From assembly GCA_965539935.1 (NCBI GenBank), contig CBETVX010000002.1, positions 30,226-94,225 on the forward strand: DNA of 64,000 bases. The letters are read 5' to 3'. The notes under the pieces were generated by a model. It saw nothing but the letters and a program-made list of their open reading frames with translations, was not told the DNA's origin and searched no databases. Each line of letters opens with the position of its first letter. Positions within the stretch are counted from its first letter, which is position 1. The stretch comes from CBETVX01 sp965539935 (GTDB lineage: Bacteria > Bacillota > Clostridia > Peptostreptococcales > Caminicellaceae). The position numbers were made by a program, and so were the translations under genes. Shown here in pieces: positions 53,020 through 60,703 of this stretch.

Positions 53020-53373
53020 ATGGGTAGCTATGAAAAACTTGATGTTTGGAAAAAATCCCATGAATTTGTTTTAGATATTTATAAAGCTACTAAAAGCTTT
53101 CCCAAAGAAGAGAAGTATGGACTTGTTTCTCAGTTAAGAAGAGCTGCTGTATCAATACCTACAAATATTGCTGAAGGCAAGGGAAGTTTTTATAATAAAA
53201 AATTATATAAATATTTAGACATATCTAGAGGTTCTGCTCATGAAGTTGAATATCTCCTGAGATTGTGTAAGGATTTGAATTACTTAGATAGTGATAGTTA
53301 TATCAAGCTTAATAACGATTGCACAAAAATATTAAAAATGTTAACAAACTTTATTAAGACCCTTGAGTACTAA
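53020..53373 (+). CDS. Four-helix-bundle protein (S23/IVP/Avd-like), copy 1
   Basis: The 117-residue protein shows the family pattern YEKLDVWKKSHEFVLDIYK, FPKEEKYGLVSQLRRAAVSIPTNIAEGKG and SRGSAHEVEYLLRLCKDL. Members were first found in intervening sequences of 23S rRNA genes, form pentamers, and have no settled function; relatives (Avd) assist diversity-generating retroelements. No rRNA or reverse transcriptase is nearby. ATG 53020 follows GGAGATGG. It sits between two flagellar genes, flanked by heptad arrays in opposite orientations. Paralogues lie at 54403 and 55404. Confidence 0.92.
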   Translation: MGSYEKLDVWKKSHEFVLDIYKATKSFPKEEKYGLVSQLRRAAVSIPTNIAEGKGSFYNKKLYKYLDISRGSAHEVEYLLRLCKDLNYLDSDSYIKLNNDCTKILKMLTNFIKTLEY

Positions 53374-53391
53374 AGACCTAATCAATGTTTA

Positions 53392-53520
53392 GGCCATTAG
53401 CTATTAGCCATAAGCCATTAGCTAAAAGATATGAACTGTCGACTGTTGACTATTGACTATTTTTAAGACCATTAAGATTTGACTCAAAGCTGTTAACTGT
53501 AGACTGTTAACTGTTAACTA
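53392..53520. repeat. Two heptad systems (GCCATTA array; ACTGTTA pair) after four-helix-bundle gene 1
   Basis: GCCATTA units (53392-53424) are followed by ACTGTCG/ACTGTTG/ACTATTG units (53433-53460), the lead-in TTGACTCAAAGCTGTT (53479) and ACTGTTA units (53489-53520) that touch the flgJ ribosome site. Confidence 0.9.
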
Positions 53521-53534
53521 TGGGAGGTGGTTCC

Positions 53535-53903
53535 ATGGAAATAAACAAACTTAACCTAAACGACACCATATATCAATCTAAAACAAAATCTACAAAGCAA
53601 GAAGCTAATCAATTTAAAGAGATGTTAGAAAAGGCCCAGCAGTCTGAAAACTCTGAAGACCTTAAATCTGCCTGCAAACAATTTGAATCAATCTTCACAA
53701 ATATACTACTTAAGAACATGCGAAGGACCGTAGGGGATGGTGGCCTCACAGAAAAAAGCCAAGCCAGAGAGATGTTTGAAGAGATGTTAGACGAAAAAAT
53801 AGCAGAGGAAGTGTCAAAGGGTCAGGGAATAGGCCTAGCACAAACAATATATGAGCAGCTTTCAAAAAATATTAGCGTAAAAGTGGAAAATACCGATGAG
53901 TAA
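53535..53903 (+). CDS. FlgJ N-terminal-type rod-binding protein
   Basis: The 122-residue protein has the rod-binding domain LKSACKQFESIFTNILLKNMRRTV and GIGLAQTIYEQL and lacks the muramidase half of proteobacterial FlgJ. It probably caps the rod during assembly. ATG 53535 follows GGGAGGTGG. It belongs with flhO-flgG, from which the bundle gene separates it. A terminator follows. Confidence 0.88.
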   Translation: MEINKLNLNDTIYQSKTKSTKQEANQFKEMLEKAQQSENSEDLKSACKQFESIFTNILLKNMRRTVGDGGLTEKSQAREMFEEMLDEKIAEEVSKGQGIGLAQTIYEQLSKNISVKVENTDE

Positions 53904-54025
53904 TTGTTCCGCTATGATATAGTTATATATAAATAGCTAATGATAATTGGCCCCAAGAAGAAAAAGGGTACTTTAAATTTATTTAACCAAAAGAAGGAAA
54001 AAAGATATAATTATAGAATTATAAA

Positions 54026-54062
54026 AAGGTTAGAGTTTTAAAAACTTCTAACCTTTTTTATT
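54026..54062 (+). terminator. Terminator after the rod-binding gene
   Basis: AAAGGTTAGA pairs with TCTAACCTTT, followed by TTTATTG. It lies in the 499-base gap 53904-54402, which has no gene. Confidence 0.85.
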
Positions 54063-54202
54063 GTATAGGAATTCAAACATTTTTCGCAAAAAATTATAGT
54101 TAGCAATTCAAATAAAATCAAGGCATACAATAAATTACAAAGCATTATCAGTAAAAAATTGGGTTTTTATTGCTTTTACCGACCTATAAGCTTTGACCAA
54201 AA

Positions 54203-54264
54203 CCTACTAACTACGAACTAAGAACTACGAACTAACAAAGCGTTGTAAGACGCCTTTGTTCTGT
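54203..54264. repeat. GAACTAA/CGAACTA heptad array plus GCGT hairpin, upstream of four-helix-bundle gene 2
   Basis: Units AACTACG/AACTAAG (54203-54236) after the lead-in TATAAGCTTTGACCAAAACC, then AACAAAGCGT, a TGTAAG loop and ACGCCTTTGTT. This is the best-paired of the three array-plus-hairpin composites. Confidence 0.9.
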
Positions 54265-54402
54265 TAATGGATTTTTAGAGTGTGCCAATAGTTATTAGCT
54301 ATCATTAACAATATATTACTTTTTCCTTAAATAGTTGAACAAATTCGACAAGTCATTTAAAATATAAAGTGTGATAAGTAGTAACAAGCTGGAGATGATT
54401 TT

Positions 54403-54765
54403 ATGAGTTCATACGAAAACTTAGATGTATGGCAGAAATCCCATGAATTTGCACTAGAAGTTTATAAAGAAACATTAAATTTTCCGAAGGAAGAAAAGTA
54501 TGGACTAATATCTCAGTTGCGTAGAGCAGCGCTATCAATACCAACTAATATAGTAGAAGGTAAAGGGAGTACCTCAAGTAAAAAGTTAAGTAACTTCTTA
54601 GACATAGCAAGAGGCTCAGCCCAAGAAGTAGAATACCTACTACTATTTTCAAAAGATATAGGATACATTGACCAAGAAACATACAATGACCTAAAGAATA
54701 AGTGCACAAGTATCTTACAAATGCTAACGAAGTATAAAAAAGCTGTTGATAGATGGAATTATTAG
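54403..54765 (+). CDS. Four-helix-bundle protein (S23/IVP/Avd-like), copy 2
   Basis: The 120-residue protein is closely related to copy 1 (YENLDVWQKSHEFALEVYKETLNFPKEEKYGLISQLRRA, with IPTNIVEGKGS). The DNA is also visibly similar at the 5' end but has many differences, so the duplication is not recent. It stands alone between the rod-binding gene and fabZ. It is preceded by a GAACTAA array with hairpin and followed by an ACCGAGT array. Function unknown. Confidence 0.92.
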   Translation: MSSYENLDVWQKSHEFALEVYKETLNFPKEEKYGLISQLRRAALSIPTNIVEGKGSTSSKKLSNFLDIARGSAQEVEYLLLFSKDIGYIDQETYNDLKNKCTSILQMLTKYKKAVDRWNY

Positions 54766-54820
54766 AAAATATAAAGGGTTTTGTTTTTAGTTTTTTTAAG
54801 CTATTAAGAGTTGACCCTAA

Positions 54821-54860
54821 CCGAGCACCGAGCACCGAGTACCGAGTACCGATACTCGAG
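54821..54860. repeat. Heptad array, ACCGAGT type, before fabZ
   Basis: Five units ACCGAGC/ACCGAGT/ACCGATA follow the lead-in TTGACCCTAACCGAG (54811). Found only here; the units are strikingly GC-rich for this genome. Confidence 0.9.
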
Positions 54861-54894
54861 TGCTAATCAAACATTACAGAAGGGAGAAAATAAT

Positions 54895-55326
54895 ATGTTA
54901 GATAATAAACAAATACAAGATATCATCCCCCATAGATATCCATTTCTATTAGTAGACAAAATTATTGAAATGCAGCCAGGAAAAAAAGCTGTTGGAATCA
55001 AAAACGTAACTATAAATGAACCCTTTTTCCAGGGTCATTTTCCAGGCAATCCAATCATGCCAGGGGTACTTCAAGTAGAGGCCCTAGCACAAGTAGGAGC
55101 AGTGGCAGTATTATCCATGGAAGAAAATAAAGGAAAGCTTGCAGTTTTCACTGGAATAGACAAGCTTCGTTTTAAAAAACAAGTAGTTCCTGGAGATACA
55201 TTAAGACTAGAAGTAGAGATAATATCCATGCGTAGAAGCATAGGTAAAGGTCAAGCAGTAGCCTATGTAGGTGATGAAATAGCCTGCAAAGGAGAAATAA
55301 TGTTTGCATTGGTAGAGAAAGAATAA
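54895..55326 (+). CDS. fabZ: 3-hydroxyacyl-[acyl-carrier-protein] dehydratase FabZ
   Basis: FabZ dehydrates 3-hydroxyacyl-ACP in fatty-acid elongation. The 143-residue hotdog protein has the catalytic H48 in QGHFPGNPIMPG and E62 in VLQVEALAQ, with IPHRYPFLLVDKI at the start. ATG 54895 follows AAGGGAG; the frame continues upstream through the heptad array but that part is spurious. It is isolated from other fab genes, as is fabZ (ywpB) near flhP in Bacillus. Confidence 0.96.
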   Translation: MLDNKQIQDIIPHRYPFLLVDKIIEMQPGKKAVGIKNVTINEPFFQGHFPGNPIMPGVLQVEALAQVGAVAVLSMEENKGKLAVFTGIDKLRFKKQVVPGDTLRLEVEIISMRRSIGKGQAVAYVGDEIACKGEIMFALVEKE

Positions 55327-55329
55327 ATC

Positions 55330-55387
55330 AGTTCGTAGCTCGTAGATAGTAGTTCGTAGGTAACTATGTCAAATTGCTACTACGAGC
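55330..55387. repeat. Heptad array, TTCGTAG type (left arm), before four-helix-bundle gene 3
   Basis: Units GTTCGTA/GCTCGTA/GTTCGTA. The complementary CGAACTA units occur just after the gene (55759-55793), so the gene is bracketed by inverted arrays. Confidence 0.85.
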
Positions 55388-55403
55388 AGAGTTGGAGGCT
55401 TTT

Positions 55404-55754
55404 ATGCAAAATGGGTTTGAAAAGTTAGAAGTATGGAAAAAAGCACATGACTTGACATTAAGAATATATAAGATTACAGAAACTTTTCCAAAAGAGGAGA
55501 AGTTTAGATTAACTAGTCAGTTATGTCGTGCTGTAAGTTCTATACCTACAAATATTGTTGAAGGAAGAGGAAGATATCATAAGAATGAATTTAAACACTT
55601 TTTATATATTGCAAGAGGGTCTTTGGAAGAAACAAAGTATCATCTCATTCTTGCTAGAGATTTAAGTTACATAAACTTACAAAGCTATAATGAACTTATG
55701 AATTTAGCTATAGAAGTTGGAAAAATGTTAAATGGCTTAATAAAAAGCCTTTAA
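55404..55754 (+). CDS. Four-helix-bundle protein (S23/IVP/Avd-like), copy 3
   Basis: The 116-residue protein begins FEKLEVWKKAHDLTLRIYKITETFPKEEKFRLTSQLCRA and contains IPTNIVEGRGR and ARGSLEETKYHL. It is more diverged than copies 1 and 2. ATG 55404 follows TGGAGG; the upstream frame to 55374 runs through the repeat. It sits between fabZ and the polysaccharide cluster and is bracketed by inverted TTCGTAG/CGAACTA arrays. Confidence 0.92.
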   Translation: MQNGFEKLEVWKKAHDLTLRIYKITETFPKEEKFRLTSQLCRAVSSIPTNIVEGRGRYHKNEFKHFLYIARGSLEETKYHLILARDLSYINLQSYNELMNLAIEVGKMLNGLIKSL

Positions 55755-55758
55755 TGTT

Positions 55759-55793
55759 TACTACGAACAACCAACTACTAACTACGAACTAAC
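55759..55793. repeat. Heptad array, CGAACTA type (right arm), after four-helix-bundle gene 3
   Basis: Units ACTACGA/ACAACCA/ACTACTA/ACTACGA/ACTAACC directly before the ribosome site of the ligase-like gene. This is the last heptad array in the window. Confidence 0.85.
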
Positions 55794-55807
55794 CTGGAGG
55801 TTTTCCC

Positions 55808-57886
55808 ATGATTGCATCAAAAACAAAGGTTAACAATACCCCATTTTTCTATATACTATGCGGGCTAATATTCCTAGCTCCATTTTTCCGTGGGCTTTAT
55901 TTTCAAAAAGAACTATTGCCAGTCCATATAATAACATCAATTACATTTCTATTGTACTTCTTTCTTCAGAGAAAGAATGATTCTATTAAAAACTTTACCA
56001 TAACAGAAGTAGGATTTTTATTGATTCCTATATTGTATATAATCTCAACATTTTTTGCTGCAAGTATAAACTCATCTATACAAGTATCCCTAAAATATAT
56101 TAATTATCTATTACTATTGATCCTAGCTAAACAGCTTATAACAGACATTGAAAGGACTAAGAAGGCCATTACAACTTTGATTTTATCAGGGATAATAGTG
56201 GTATTTATTGGACTGGGGACAGCTTTAGAAGCATTTAATTATAATGGAGCTTATGTTGGAGGGATGATTAACTCAACCCTTCAGTATCACAATACATTTG
56301 GTGCCTATTGTTTAGCTATTCTTTTCCTAGCCTACAATATGGCAGCAAACAGTGGAGGAGTAAAAAAACATCTATTTAGTGCAGCAACATTTATAATGTT
56401 TGCGGGATTTATACTATCCTACTCAAGAGGTGCATGGGTACTTCTACCTGTGATAGGATTTATGTACTATATATTAGTGTCAGTAGAATATAAGATTTCC
56501 TTTATATCTAACTTTTTAGGTAATCTTATAGGATTTATATTAATAGTAAATAAATTCAATATGGTCTTAGAAGGTGTAAATAAGACTATAGGATGGCTTT
56601 GGATACTATTGGGGTTAATAATATCCATTGCTATTAGTTTAGGTATTGAAAAACTTCTTTTAAAACTTAACCTGAATAAAAAAATATATAATTTTATCGT
56701 GCCAATAGCTGTTGTAGCTATTCCAGTAGTGGCACTTTTCTTTAGGGACGCCATATTAGGACTATTGCCACCTGATTTGGCCCAAAGGATTGGAAGTATC
56801 AGCCTTAGTACAGAAACAGTTACTGAAAGGGCAGTTTTTTACAAAGATGCCTTTAAGATAATAAAGGACAATCCCATACTGGGAATAGGTGGAGATGGAT
56901 GGAAAACCATATATAAAGCCTATCAGTCCTATGCATACTGGACTACTGAAGCCCATAACTATTTTATGCAGGTATGGGTTGAAATAGGTACATTAGGCAT
57001 AGCTGTATTAGCTGTAACTTTAGGAATATATGTTTTTAGCATCTATAAATTTTATAGAAAATCTAATGATGTAGAAGTGAAAAATATTGTAGTAGGTATC
57101 TTTGTAACAGTAGCTGCAATATTAGGACATAGTGCCATAGACTTTGATTTATCTTTAGCAGCTATGGCCATTATCCTATGGACATTAATAGGTATGGAAT
57201 TAGGTTTAATTACAAAAGGAGACAAATTTAGTATAAGTATAGGAAATAAAGCTATATACATTGTTGTGGCATTATCTGCTGTTTTATTACTAGGAAGTAC
57301 CCTTAACTATGCTGCATCAAATGCTGCAATGCAGGGTATAAAGGCTGTACAGGCTCAAGAAGTTGAAGAGGGAATGAAAAAGTTTGAGCTAGCTAGTACC
57401 CTTAATCCATTTAGTCCTAATTATTTAGCAGACTATGCCAGTATTTCTAATACCATTGCAAGAGAGAAAGAGGATAATGAAGAAATACAAGAGTCAATTA
57501 AAAATATGGACAAAGCAGTAGAGCTAGGAAAATACGACTTTAAATTATTAACTAATGCAACAAAATTCTATGCACAAAATGGGCAAATAGAGAAAGCTAT
57601 AGAAACAACAAAGAAATTAGAAATGTATAATCCACTAAATTCAGCAACCTATGAAAACAAATCAAGCCTATATTTATCATTGTTTAATTACTATATAAAA
57701 CAAGGTAAGCTAAAAGAAGCTACAGATACCTTAAGTGAAATCGTAGAAATTGAAGACAAAATAAATAGGCTTAATGAAAAAATCAAGAGTGAAGTTGAAA
57801 TAAACAGGATGGTAAAGTTTGTTGAGATTACAGAAAAAAACCAAGAGTATATAAATAAAGCTAAAGAGATATTAAATCAATTATAA
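55808..57886 (+). CDS. O-antigen-ligase/polymerase-like membrane protein with C-terminal TPR-like region
   Basis: The 692-residue protein has about 12 membrane helices. A Wzy/WaaL-type region contains SRGAWVLLPVIGFMYY near 205 and the large loop KDNPILGIGGDGWKTIYKAYQSYAYWTTEAHNYFMQVWVEIG near 355-400, typical of ligases that transfer polysaccharide from a lipid carrier. From about residue 510 the C-terminus is helical with TPR-like repeats. It could be a ligase joining polysaccharide to the wall or a repeat-unit polymerase. It leads the polysaccharide cluster. Confidence 0.82.
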   Translation: MIASKTKVNNTPFFYILCGLIFLAPFFRGLYFQKELLPVHIITSITFLLYFFLQRKNDSIKNFTITEVGFLLIPILYIISTFFAASINSSIQVSLKYINYLLLLILAKQLITDIERTKKAITTLILSGIIVVFIGLGTALEAFNYNGAYVGGMINSTLQYHNTFGAYCLAILFLAYNMAANSGGVKKHLFSAATFIMFAGFILSYSRGAWVLLPVIGFMYYILVSVEYKISFISNFLGNLIGFILIVNKFNMVLEGVNKTIGWLWILLGLIISIAISLGIEKLLLKLNLNKKIYNFIVPIAVVAIPVVALFFRDAILGLLPPDLAQRIGSISLSTETVTERAVFYKDAFKIIKDNPILGIGGDGWKTIYKAYQSYAYWTTEAHNYFMQVWVEIGTLGIAVLAVTLGIYVFSIYKFYRKSNDVEVKNIVVGIFVTVAAILGHSAIDFDLSLAAMAIILWTLIGMELGLITKGDKFSISIGNKAIYIVVALSAVLLLGSTLNYAASNAAMQGIKAVQAQEVEEGMKKFELASTLNPFSPNYLADYASISNTIAREKEDNEEIQESIKNMDKAVELGKYDFKLLTNATKFYAQNGQIEKAIETTKKLEMYNPLNSATYENKSSLYLSLFNYYIKQGKLKEATDTLSEIVEIEDKINRLNEKIKSEVEINRMVKFVEITEKNQEYINKAKEILNQL

Positions 57887-57905
57887 ATTTGGTACTGGAG
57901 GCTAT

Positions 57906-59153
57906 GTGTTGAATATCTTATACGTTTCTCAGTTTTTCTATCCTGAAATAACTGCAGGGGCCTTTAGAGCCTATGAAAATTCATATTATTGGACTAAAGA
58001 AGATCACAATGTTTCTCTATTAACCACATATCCTAATTATCCAAAGGGAAAAATATTTGATGGATATAAAAATAAACTAATAGATAATGAAAATATTGAT
58101 GGGATTAATGTTATAAGAGTAAAGAGTATAATTAGAAAAAATACAAACAAAATAAATAGATTAATACTTTATATTAGCTTTTTAGTATATTCATTTTTAA
58201 ATACCTTATTAGGTAAAATAAAGATAAAGCAATATGATATAATAATTGGTTCATCGGGTCCCATATTTGCGCCAATTTATGGATATGTTATTTCCAAACT
58301 ATTTAGAATTCCATTCGTGCTAGAACTAAGGGATATAACATTTATACAAATGTTAGGAACTTTTTCTGATTCCAAATCATTTTATTACAAAACTATTAAA
58401 TGGTTAGAACTATTTCTATGTAAAAAAGCTTCTTTAGTAGTAGTGACTACTGAAAGTTTTAAAAATATACTAAATAATTATGGAATAAATGAAGAAAAAA
58501 TACATGTTATACCCAATGGAGTGTCTTTAAATTTAAAAAAACAAAATAAGAATTTGAAAGAGAAAGTAGATACTAAAGAATTAGTATTTTGTTATGCAGG
58601 TACTTTTGGCATATCACAGGATTTAATTGAATTAATAAGATTTTTTAATGGAATAAAGATTGAAGGCAAAAAACTTTACCTTATAGGCGATGGAGCTGAA
58701 AAAGATAAAATAATTAAGTATGTTAGTAATAATAAATTAGAGGATGTAATCATTTTAGATCCTATGCCTAAACATAAGTTAGAAGAGTTTTATAAAAATG
58801 TGGATATTTGTTGTGTAAAACTAAAGAACACTAAGGAGTTTTCTAACTTCATTCCTTCTAAAATATTTGATATTATGAAGAATAAGAAGCCTGTATTATA
58901 TTTAGGTCCAAAGGGAGAAGTAACTAATATTATTGAAAAGTCAAACTGTGGATTTTACTATAATGATAACGTATTAGGCGAAGCAAAAAAGTTTGAGCAA
59001 TTTATAGATAAAGTAGAAGATAAAAAACAGTTTAAAATAAAATTAAAAAAATTAGGAAATAATGGATACAACTATTGTATAGAGAACCATGATAGAAAAA
59101 AACTAGCTAAAAAATATTTAACACTTTTAGAAGAACTAGTATATGAAAGGTAG
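57906..59153 (+). CDS. Glycosyltransferase family 4 (WbuB-like)
   Basis: The 415-residue protein has a GT-B fold pattern: N-terminal ILYVSQFFYPEITAGAFRAYENS and a C-terminal half with VIPNGVSL, LVFCYAGTFGISQDL and YLIGDGAEKDKI. It resembles WbuB-type N-acetylsugar transferases. GTG 57906 or TTG 57909 follow TGGAGG; the second has better spacing. The expected C-terminal E-x7-E region is partly degenerate (PSKIFDIMKNKKPVLYL). Its sugar is unknown. The gene is visibly more A/T-rich than the housekeeping genes. Confidence 0.85.
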   Translation: MLNILYVSQFFYPEITAGAFRAYENSYYWTKEDHNVSLLTTYPNYPKGKIFDGYKNKLIDNENIDGINVIRVKSIIRKNTNKINRLILYISFLVYSFLNTLLGKIKIKQYDIIIGSSGPIFAPIYGYVISKLFRIPFVLELRDITFIQMLGTFSDSKSFYYKTIKWLELFLCKKASLVVVTTESFKNILNNYGINEEKIHVIPNGVSLNLKKQNKNLKEKVDTKELVFCYAGTFGISQDLIELIRFFNGIKIEGKKLYLIGDGAEKDKIIKYVSNNKLEDVIILDPMPKHKLEEFYKNVDICCVKLKNTKEFSNFIPSKIFDIMKNKKPVLYLGPKGEVTNIIEKSNCGFYYNDNVLGEAKKFEQFIDKVEDKKQFKIKLKKLGNNGYNYCIENHDRKKLAKKYLTLLEELVYER

Positions 59154-59162
59154 AATTAAGCA

Positions 59163-59948
59163 ATGAATCTAATAAAAAGAGTATATAACGATTTAAAAAA
59201 ATATAAAGAATTTATTATATATAGTATTAGGTCAGAATTAAAAGTAAATTTAACTGAAACATACTTGGGATATATTTGGTGGCTTTTAGATCCACTTATG
59301 TATATGCTTGTTTATATATTAGTGGTAGTTGTTATATTTGGAAGAGGAGATGAGAATTATCCCATATTTATATTCTCTGCTCTTTTATCTTGGAAATGGA
59401 CGGCTACTTCTATAAGAACCTCAACATCAAGTATTAAAGCGAAAGCAGGTATATTACATCAAACATATATACCAAAATTTATATTGCCTTTTATAAAGAA
59501 CTGTGTAAGTTCTATATATTATTTATTTGGTTTAACTATGTTGGTAGTATTAATTAAATTATTTAAAGTACCATTTACATTTCATATATTCGAATTTATA
59601 CCTATTTTTATTACGCATTTTCTATTTTTGTTTGGTATAGGAACTATTCTAGCCCACTTGGGCGTATATTTTAGAGATATAAATAATATTTTAAATTTTG
59701 TTTTAAGGCTATGGTTTTATCTATCACCAGGATTATATAACTTAGATATGATACCTGAAAAAATAAGAAACCTATGGTGGCTGAATCCAATGACAACATT
59801 TTATGCAAGCTATAGAAATGTTTTCTTATATGCACAGCATCCAATATATAAACCTTTAGTAATATGGTTTGTTATTAGTATAATTGTAATAATATTAGGG
59901 CTGAAATATTTATATAAATTTGACAAAAATTATACGAAGGTGATATAA
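59163..59948 (+). CDS. ABC-2 polysaccharide export permease (Wzm/TagG type)
   Basis: The 261-residue permease has six membrane helices and the family-like N-terminus LTETYLGYIWWLLDPLMYMLVYILVV. With the ATPase encoded next (0-base gap) it should export an undecaprenyl-linked polysaccharide or teichoic acid across the membrane. Length matches Wzm/TagG. Substrate cannot be read from sequence. Confidence 0.92.
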   Translation: MNLIKRVYNDLKKYKEFIIYSIRSELKVNLTETYLGYIWWLLDPLMYMLVYILVVVVIFGRGDENYPIFIFSALLSWKWTATSIRTSTSSIKAKAGILHQTYIPKFILPFIKNCVSSIYYLFGLTMLVVLIKLFKVPFTFHIFEFIPIFITHFLFLFGIGTILAHLGVYFRDINNILNFVLRLWFYLSPGLYNLDMIPEKIRNLWWLNPMTTFYASYRNVFLYAQHPIYKPLVIWFVISIIVIILGLKYLYKFDKNYTKVI

Positions 59949-60692
59949 GTGACAAATATTGCAGTTGAAGCAAAAGAGTTAAATTTAAAATACAAGTTTA
60001 TTAGAAATATGAATATGAAGCATGAAATTGTAAGAACACTTTTGAAAAAAGGGACTGAATCAAGAAAAAAGGAAGTATGGGCATTAAAAAATTTATCTTT
60101 TAAAATTGAAAGTGGACAAACTGTAGGCATTATTGGTTCAAATGGATCAGGAAAAACTACTTTGTTAAAAACTATAGCAGGTATTTTTAAACCAGATTCA
60201 GGTACTATAAAGTTAAATACAGAGTCTGTGTCTTTATTAACACTAGGTGCTGGATTTCAATCAGAACTATCTGGATATGAAAACATATACATCAATGGTT
60301 TATTATTAGGGTTTTCAAAAAAACAAATAGATGATAAAGTTAATGATATCATAGAATTTTCAGAATTAGGTGATTTCATTTTCAACCCTCTTAAAACCTA
60401 TTCATCGGGAATGAAAAGCAGACTAGCATTTTCTATAGCATCTCAGATAGAGCCAGATATACTACTGATAGATGAAGTCCTAGGAGTAGGGGATGAATCT
60501 TTTAAAAAGAAAAGTTATAGTAGAATGAAAGAACTAATAAATAGTCATCGAACTGTTGTATTAGTGTCACATAGTCTCGGCGTTATTGAAAACATGTGTG
60601 GAAAAGTCCTTTGGATAGAAAAAGGAGAATTTATGGACTATGGAGATACAGATAGAGTTGTAAAAAAATATAAAGATTATATGAAAAAATAA
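59949..60692 (+). CDS. ABC polysaccharide export ATPase (Wzt/TagH type, short form)
   Basis: The 247-residue ATPase has Walker A GSNGSGKT at 63-70, the signature YSSGMKSRLAFSIA near 155, Walker B DILLIDEVLGVGD, and the H-loop VVLVSHS. There is no C-terminal carbohydrate-binding domain, so unlike E. coli O9a Wzt it should not read a chain-end modification. It starts at GTG 59949 immediately after the permease. Confidence 0.94.
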   Translation: MTNIAVEAKELNLKYKFIRNMNMKHEIVRTLLKKGTESRKKEVWALKNLSFKIESGQTVGIIGSNGSGKTTLLKTIAGIFKPDSGTIKLNTESVSLLTLGAGFQSELSGYENIYINGLLLGFSKKQIDDKVNDIIEFSELGDFIFNPLKTYSSGMKSRLAFSIASQIEPDILLIDEVLGVGDESFKKKSYSRMKELINSHRTVVLVSHSLGVIENMCGKVLWIEKGEFMDYGDTDRVVKKYKDYMKK

Positions 60693-60703
60693 GGATGATA
60701 AAA

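Noticed and set aside
53020..55754. Four-helix-bundle genes considered as 23S rRNA intervening-sequence inserts
   Set aside because: No rRNA gene sequence surrounds them; the neighbours are protein-coding.
4865..55793. Heptad arrays considered as CRISPR repeats
   Set aside because: The unit is 7 bases with no spacers, there are no cas genes, and the units are degenerate.
52969..55793. Four-helix-bundle genes considered as part of a diversity-generating retroelement
   Set aside because: No reverse transcriptase and no template/variable repeat pair is visible in the window.
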